Below, piece by piece: positions 7,300 through 9,972 of a DNA stretch of 9,972 nucleotides. The stretch comes from Beijerinckiaceae bacterium. GTDB taxonomy: Bacteria > Pseudomonadota > Alphaproteobacteria > Rhizobiales > Beijerinckiaceae. Position numbers and translations under genes: made by a program. The stretch is from NCBI GenBank assembly GCA_022702195.1, contig JAKONB010000156.1, positions 1-9,972 of the forward strand, in the 5' to 3' direction. The notes under the pieces were generated by a model, which saw only the letters and a program-made list of their open reading frames with translations, searched no databases and was not told the origin of the DNA. Position 1 is the stretch's first letter. Each line of letters begins with the position of its first letter.

Positions 7300-7336
7300 C
7301 GCCCCCCGCGCCGGGCGGAACGCCTCACGGGGGGCG
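7300..7336. repeat. nested GC-rich inverted repeat
   Basis: CGCCCCCCG (7300-7308) is perfectly complementary to CGGGGGGCG (7328-7336). Inside the 19-base loop a second stem, GGCG (7314-7317) with CGCC (7321-7324) around GAA, can form. No T run flanks it on either strand, so its role as a terminator or operator is open. Confidence 0.55.
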
Positions 7337-7550
7337 AGCCGGCCGTGTCGCGGTCGGGCGGACGCCCCCCGGAGCGTGCTTTTGACCGCTGACGATGACG
7401 TCTCATCACCCCGGAGGGAACTCAGGGGCGTCCGCAAAGCAGGAGCCCCTTGGAAACCCGGATCTCTGACGATCCATCGGGCACGAAGCCAGGCCCCCGC
7501 CGCCGGCGCGGGGGCAGACACCCGAGAGTATCGTCCCGAAAGGTGGTTGC

Positions 7551-7569
7551 CGGCTTTCGGAGAAAGCCG
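7551..7569 (-). terminator. perfect 8-bp hairpin after dgoA, possible terminator
   Basis: CGGCTTTC (7551-7558) and GAAAGCCG (7562-7569) form a perfect stem around GGA. It lies 55 bases past the dgoA stop on the transcribed strand. It lacks an adjacent T run, so it is a candidate for the operon's 3' end rather than a proven terminator. The stronger GC stem at 7493-7515 just beyond it could serve the same role. Confidence 0.4.
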
Positions 7570-7624
7570 ATGCACGATCAATAACCGAGAGCATCGCTCC
7601 GGATCCGATTCCCGGGACGAGGCT

Positions 7625-8272
7625 CTAGGCGCGGCGGCTTTGCCGGCGCGGTTCGCGTGAACGCATGCGCTCGACCAGGGCGCTGGCGCGGGCCGCGATC
7701 TCCGCGACCGGCCGCGCTGGCCCGTAGAGGAAGGAACCGATTCCGAAGCCGGCGGCGCCGGCGTCCCAGTAGGGGCCGAACTGGTCCGGGCCGATGCCGC
7801 CGACCGGCAGGATCGCGGTGCCGGGCGGTAGGATTGCCAGCATCGCTTTCAGGGCGGCCGGGCTGGCGGCCTCGGCGGGAAACAGCTTCAGCGCATCCGC
7901 GCCGGCCGCGAGCGCCCGCAGGGCTTCGGTCGGTGTGAAGAAGGCGGGCAGTGCCGCGAGGCCCGCTTCCTTGGCCGCCCCGATGACGGCGGGATCGCAG
8001 TTCGGCGCGACGATGATCCGCCCGCCCGCCGCCGCCACCCGCGACACGTCCTCCACCGCCAGCACCGTGCCGGCGCCGACAAGGGCGCGGTCCCCCAGGC
8101 GGGCGGCGATCCGCGCGATGCTCACCAGCGGATCGGGCGAGTTCAACGGGACTTCGAGGCAGCGAAAGCCGGCGTCCACCAGGGCTTCGGCGACATCGAC
8201 CGCCTCATCGGGCGTGATCCCGCGCAGGATCGCGACCAGGGGCATCGCGTCGAGAACTTGCTGCAGAGTCAT
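7625..8272 (-). CDS. dgoA: 2-dehydro-3-deoxy-6-phosphogalactonate aldolase
   Basis: This 215-residue class I aldolase of the KDPG/KDPGal family splits 2-dehydro-3-deoxy-6-phosphogalactonate into pyruvate and D-glyceraldehyde 3-phosphate. The TIM-barrel landmarks are visible. VAILRG (13-18) carries a phosphate/substrate Arg17. CLEVPLNSP (38-46) holds the general acid-base Glu40. VGAGTVL (65-71), VAPNCD (88-93) and PAFFTPTEA (109-117) follow. ADALKLFPAE (125-134) contains the Schiff-base Lys129. PVGGI (156-160) and the C-terminal GIGSFLY complete the phosphate-binding end. The start at 8272 is set by homology and by a GGGAG ribosome binding site six bases upstream. The frame stays open a further 191 codons upstream through dgoK, but that is an out-of-frame shadow. 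It follows dgoK with an 83-base gap. KDPG (Entner-Doudoroff) specificity is possible, but the dgoK neighbour favours the galactonate substrate. Confidence 0.93.
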   Translation of the reverse strand: MTLQQVLDAMPLVAILRGITPDEAVDVAEALVDAGFRCLEVPLNSPDPLVSIARIAARLGDRALVGAGTVLAVEDVSRVAAAGGRIIVAPNCDPAVIGAAKEAGLAALPAFFTPTEALRALAAGADALKLFPAEAASPAALKAMLAILPPGTAILPVGGIGPDQFGPYWDAGAAGFGIGSFLYGPARPVAEIAARASALVERMRSREPRRQSRRA

Positions 8273-8278
8273 GATGAT

Positions 8279-8283
8279 CTCCC
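8279..8283 (-). promoter_or_regulatory. ribosome binding site of dgoA
   Basis: GGGAG on the minus strand ends six bases before the ATG at 8272. This decides the dgoA start against the longer open frame that reaches 8845. Confidence 0.65.
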
Positions 8284-8315
8284 ATGGCTGAATGTCGGGA
8301 GGCTGGCGTCGGCAG

Positions 8316-8325
8316 CCCCCCCCCC
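8316..8325 (-). repeat. run of ten G between dgoK and dgoA
   Basis: The + strand has ten C in a row, so the transcript has ten G. The run lies after the dgoK stop (8356) and 43 bases before the dgoA ATG, in the untranslated leader of dgoA. It is a potential slippage site or part of an RNA structure, and a known hard spot for sequencing, so its length should be read with care. Confidence 0.8.
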
Positions 8326-8355
8326 GATGCGTTCGGACCGCGCTCTCGGTCAGCC

Positions 8356-9270
8356 TCATCGCGATCCGGCCGGAGCGGTGACGCTCGACGATCCGCGGAC
8401 GCGCAGTTCCTCCCCGATCTGCCAGAGGCCGCACGCCACCGCGTCGGCGCCGTCGCAGCTGGCCGCGCCGGGATACCCGGCCAGCGCCAGGACCTCGGCG
8501 TAACGCACCCGTAGGCTCTTGCCGCCGATCAGGAGCGGAGGCGCGTCGAGCATCGGGCGCAGGGCAGCCACCTCTCCGCCGATCAGCATCCCCGAGAGAT
8601 AGCTCTCGACGGACTCGGGCTCCAAGCCGCCGAGTAGGAGATCGGCCCGCGCCGAGAACAGGACGCGCTCGATGCCGCCAGCCGCGAGGGCGCGCAGGGC
8701 TCCCGTCCGGAACGCGGCGGCCGCGAACGGAGCGTCGGTCACCGCCAATTGCCCGAGGAGCGATCGGCTCCGCAGCAAACCGTAGAGCTCCCCGGTCATC
8801 GCCGTCGCGAAATCGACGATCCGCCCGTCGACCACGCGCGCCCATTTCGTGTGGGTGCCCGGAAGGATGACGGTCCCGGTCTCGATCCGCGCTCCGAGGA
8901 TCTGCGTCTCCTCCCCGCGCATGACGTCAGCGACGCCGTTCGGGCCATAGGTGGACAATCCGGGAATGAGGAAGCATGGGCCGAAGGCGGCCGCGATGGG
9001 GAGGACCGAGCGCGCCAGCGCGCGGGGATCGGCCGGGCAGGCCAAGTAGGGAGCCTCGCGCCACCCGCCGCGGCGGCCGACCATGCCGGCCAGCACCACG
9101 GGTTCGCGCGCTTGCGTCCAGCCCTCCAGAAGGGCGGCCAGAACCGGTTCGAATGCCTCCGGCGCGAGGGCGGCCGCGCCGGCCTCGGAGTTGCGCGCCT
9201 CCAGCACGCGCCCCCCCGGCCCGAACAGGTAGGCCCGCAGGTTCGACGATCCCCAATCGACACCGATCAT
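8356..9270 (-). CDS. dgoK: 2-dehydro-3-deoxygalactonokinase
   Basis: DgoK uses ATP to phosphorylate 2-dehydro-3-deoxy-D-galactonate at C6, making the substrate of the aldolase encoded next. The 304-residue length fits the family. Visible marks are the N-terminal ATPase-fold loop IGVDWGSSNLRAY (2-14), AGMVGRRGGWREAPY (61-75), the family signature DVMRGEETQ (115-123), PGTHTKW (137-143), DFATAMTGELY (153-163), and a C-terminal glycine-rich IGGKSLR (248-254). AGMVGRRGGW differs slightly from the AGMIGSRxGW form I recall for the family. The ATG at 9270 lies five bases after the lactonase stop, so the two are surely cotranscribed. The ribosome binding site is weak, which fits translational coupling. 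The start is supported because the DWGSS loop must lie within the first ten residues. Confidence 0.94.
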   Translation of the reverse strand: MIGVDWGSSNLRAYLFGPGGRVLEARNSEAGAAALAPEAFEPVLAALLEGWTQAREPVVLAGMVGRRGGWREAPYLACPADPRALARSVLPIAAAFGPCFLIPGLSTYGPNGVADVMRGEETQILGARIETGTVILPGTHTKWARVVDGRIVDFATAMTGELYGLLRSRSLLGQLAVTDAPFAAAAFRTGALRALAAGGIERVLFSARADLLLGGLEPESVESYLSGMLIGGEVAALRPMLDAPPLLIGGKSLRVRYAEVLALAGYPGAASCDGADAVACGLWQIGEELRVRGSSSVTAPAGSR

Positions 9271-9275
9271 CGCCG

Positions 9276-9972
9276 CTAACCCGCGAAGGGCCGGGCCGGC
9301 AGCCCCGCCACGCCGGCATCGACCTCGAACAGGGCTCCGGCGGCGGGTTCGTGCTCGTGTCCATGGGTCGAGGAGGTGACAAACAGGCGCTCATAGCGCT
9401 CGCCCGCGAAAGCGCAGCTGGTGATATTCGTGGCGGGAAAGGCGATGGAGCGGATCCACCGTCCATCGGAATCGAACCGGCTGATCCGGCCACCGCCCCA
9501 ATGGGCGATCCAGAGGCAGCCCTCCGCGTCGGAGGTCATCCCGTCCGGATAGCCCATATCTGGCGTGAAGTGGAGGAACGGCCGCTTGTTCGCCACCGCG
9601 CCGTCGGGCGCCAGGTCGAAGGCGAAGATCGTGCGCAGCGCGCTGTCGCTGTGATAGAGTGTGCGGCCGTCGAGGCTGAAGGTCGGACCGTTGGCGACGC
9701 CGTAACCGGTATCGATCCGCCGCCAGGTCAGGTCGGGATCGAGGCAATGCAGCGCGCCGCTCGGCGCCGCGTCGCGCATGTGCTTGCTTCCGGCCCAGAT
9801 CCGCCCCGCATGGCAGACCTTAGCATCGTTCAGGCGATTGTCGGGCTGGTCGGGCTCTGGATCGCCGATCGGCGTCAGGCAATCCTGGTCCAGATCGAAG
9901 ACCGCAAAGCCGCTCTTCAGCCCGACGATGAAATCCCGCCGGCCCGCCCGCGGGATGATCCAGCCGACCGGC
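9276..9972 (-). CDS. SMP-30/gluconolactonase-family sugar lactonase (N-terminus outside window)
   Basis: This is a metal-dependent six-bladed beta-propeller lactonase that would open a sugar lactone to the aldonic acid. The frame runs to the window edge, well past the internal Met at 9779. 231 residues are visible and roughly 60 N-terminal ones, including the first metal-binding Glu, are missing. Visible family marks are RLNDAKVCHAGRIWAGSKH (visible residues 46-64, like RxNDGKxDPxGRxWxGT), ANGPTFSLDG (93-102) with the metal-binding Asn94, and YPDGMTSDAEGCLWIAHW (141-158) with the metal-binding/catalytic Asp143. A propeller-closing strand near RLFVTSS follows. It sits five bases upstream of dgoK in one operon, so galactono-lactone is the likely substrate. 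The family also covers glucono- and arabinono-lactonases, so the exact sugar is uncertain. The stop is TAG. Confidence 0.9.
   Translation of the reverse strand, partial: PVGWIIPRAGRRDFIVGLKSGFAVFDLDQDCLTPIGDPEPDQPDNRLNDAKVCHAGRIWAGSKHMRDAAPSGALHCLDPDLTWRRIDTGYGVANGPTFSLDGRTLYHSDSALRTIFAFDLAPDGAVANKRPFLHFTPDMGYPDGMTSDAEGCLWIAHWGGGRISRFDSDGRWIRSIAFPATNITSCAFAGERYERLFVTSSTHGHEHEPAAGALFEVDAGVAGLPARPFAG

Larger units (their letters stand above)
7194..7624. other. gene-poor stretch with GC-rich inverted repeats, downstream of dgoA
   Basis: No supportable gene is seen. The stretch contains two copies of TCCGTGAC exactly 20 bases apart (7273-7280 and 7293-7300). It also has GTCCG/CGGAC around TGAC (7272-7285), the nested hairpin at 7300-7336, GGATC/GATCC (7460-7475), GCCCCCGC with GCGGGGGC (7493-7515), and a short hairpin at 7551-7569. 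It receives the 3' end of the dgo transcript from the right and is the possible promoter region of the tentative gene ending at 6756. Confidence 0.5.

Noticed and set aside
8273..8845. N-terminal extension of dgoA or a DgoK-DgoA fusion through the open frame
   Set aside because: The extension overlaps dgoK in a different frame and reads as Arg-rich noise. dgoK stops at 8356 before the G run, and dgoA has its own good ribosome binding site.
1..9972. CRISPR arrays, insertion sequences, phage genes or a defence system
   Set aside because: No regularly spaced repeats, transposase-like proteins or defence-type domains were seen on either strand.

Overview
The window looks like chromosomal DNA of a GC-rich alphaproteobacterium, most like a Methylobacterium or a related Hyphomicrobiales/Rhizobiales member. 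This is an inference from the high GC content, strong G/C preference at third codon positions, the alphaproteobacterial look of the tRNA-Gln, and the protein types. The genus is not proven by anything in the sequence.

Part 1 (1-4497, + strand) is a surface-polysaccharide segment. rfbD and rfbA, the dTDP-L-rhamnose pathway enzymes dTDP-4-dehydrorhamnose reductase and glucose-1-phosphate thymidylyltransferase, overlap by four bases (ATGA). After a 65-base AT-rich gap comes a large 869-residue protein with a DUF4214-like N-terminus, a beta-sandwich-like linker and two family-2 glycosyltransferase domains. Together they make an activated sugar (dTDP-rhamnose) and probably transfer sugars onto an O-antigen or exopolysaccharide. 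Base composition falls sharply at the end of rfbA and stays lower in the glycosyltransferase gene, the usual sign of an exchangeable polysaccharide locus.

Part 2 (4498-6591) has a 351-base non-coding stretch with several hairpins, then a minus-strand selO/ydiU gene (protein adenylyltransferase pseudokinase). Divergent from it is a + strand tRNA-Gln(CUG) with an encoded CCA and a clear intrinsic terminator.

Part 3 (6633-7624) is gene-poor. It holds one weakly supported small exported-type ORF on the minus strand (6756-7193) and several GC-rich inverted repeats, some of which may end the dgo transcript.

Part 4 (7625-9972, minus strand) is a sugar-acid catabolic operon read from right to left: an SMP-30/gluconolactonase-family sugar lactonase (cut by the window edge), then dgoK (2-dehydro-3-deoxygalactonokinase), then dgoA (2-dehydro-3-deoxy-6-phosphogalactonate aldolase). 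These steps take a sugar lactone to the acid, phosphorylate the 2-keto-3-deoxy acid, and split it to pyruvate and glyceraldehyde 3-phosphate (De Ley-Doudoroff route). The dehydratase and sugar dehydrogenase would have to lie outside the window.

I do not see a clearly new biological system. The most checkable oddities are a run of ten G just upstream of dgoA, a U-U mismatch in the anticodon stem of the tRNA, the composition break at the rfbA/glycosyltransferase junction, and the C-terminal cysteine of SelO.
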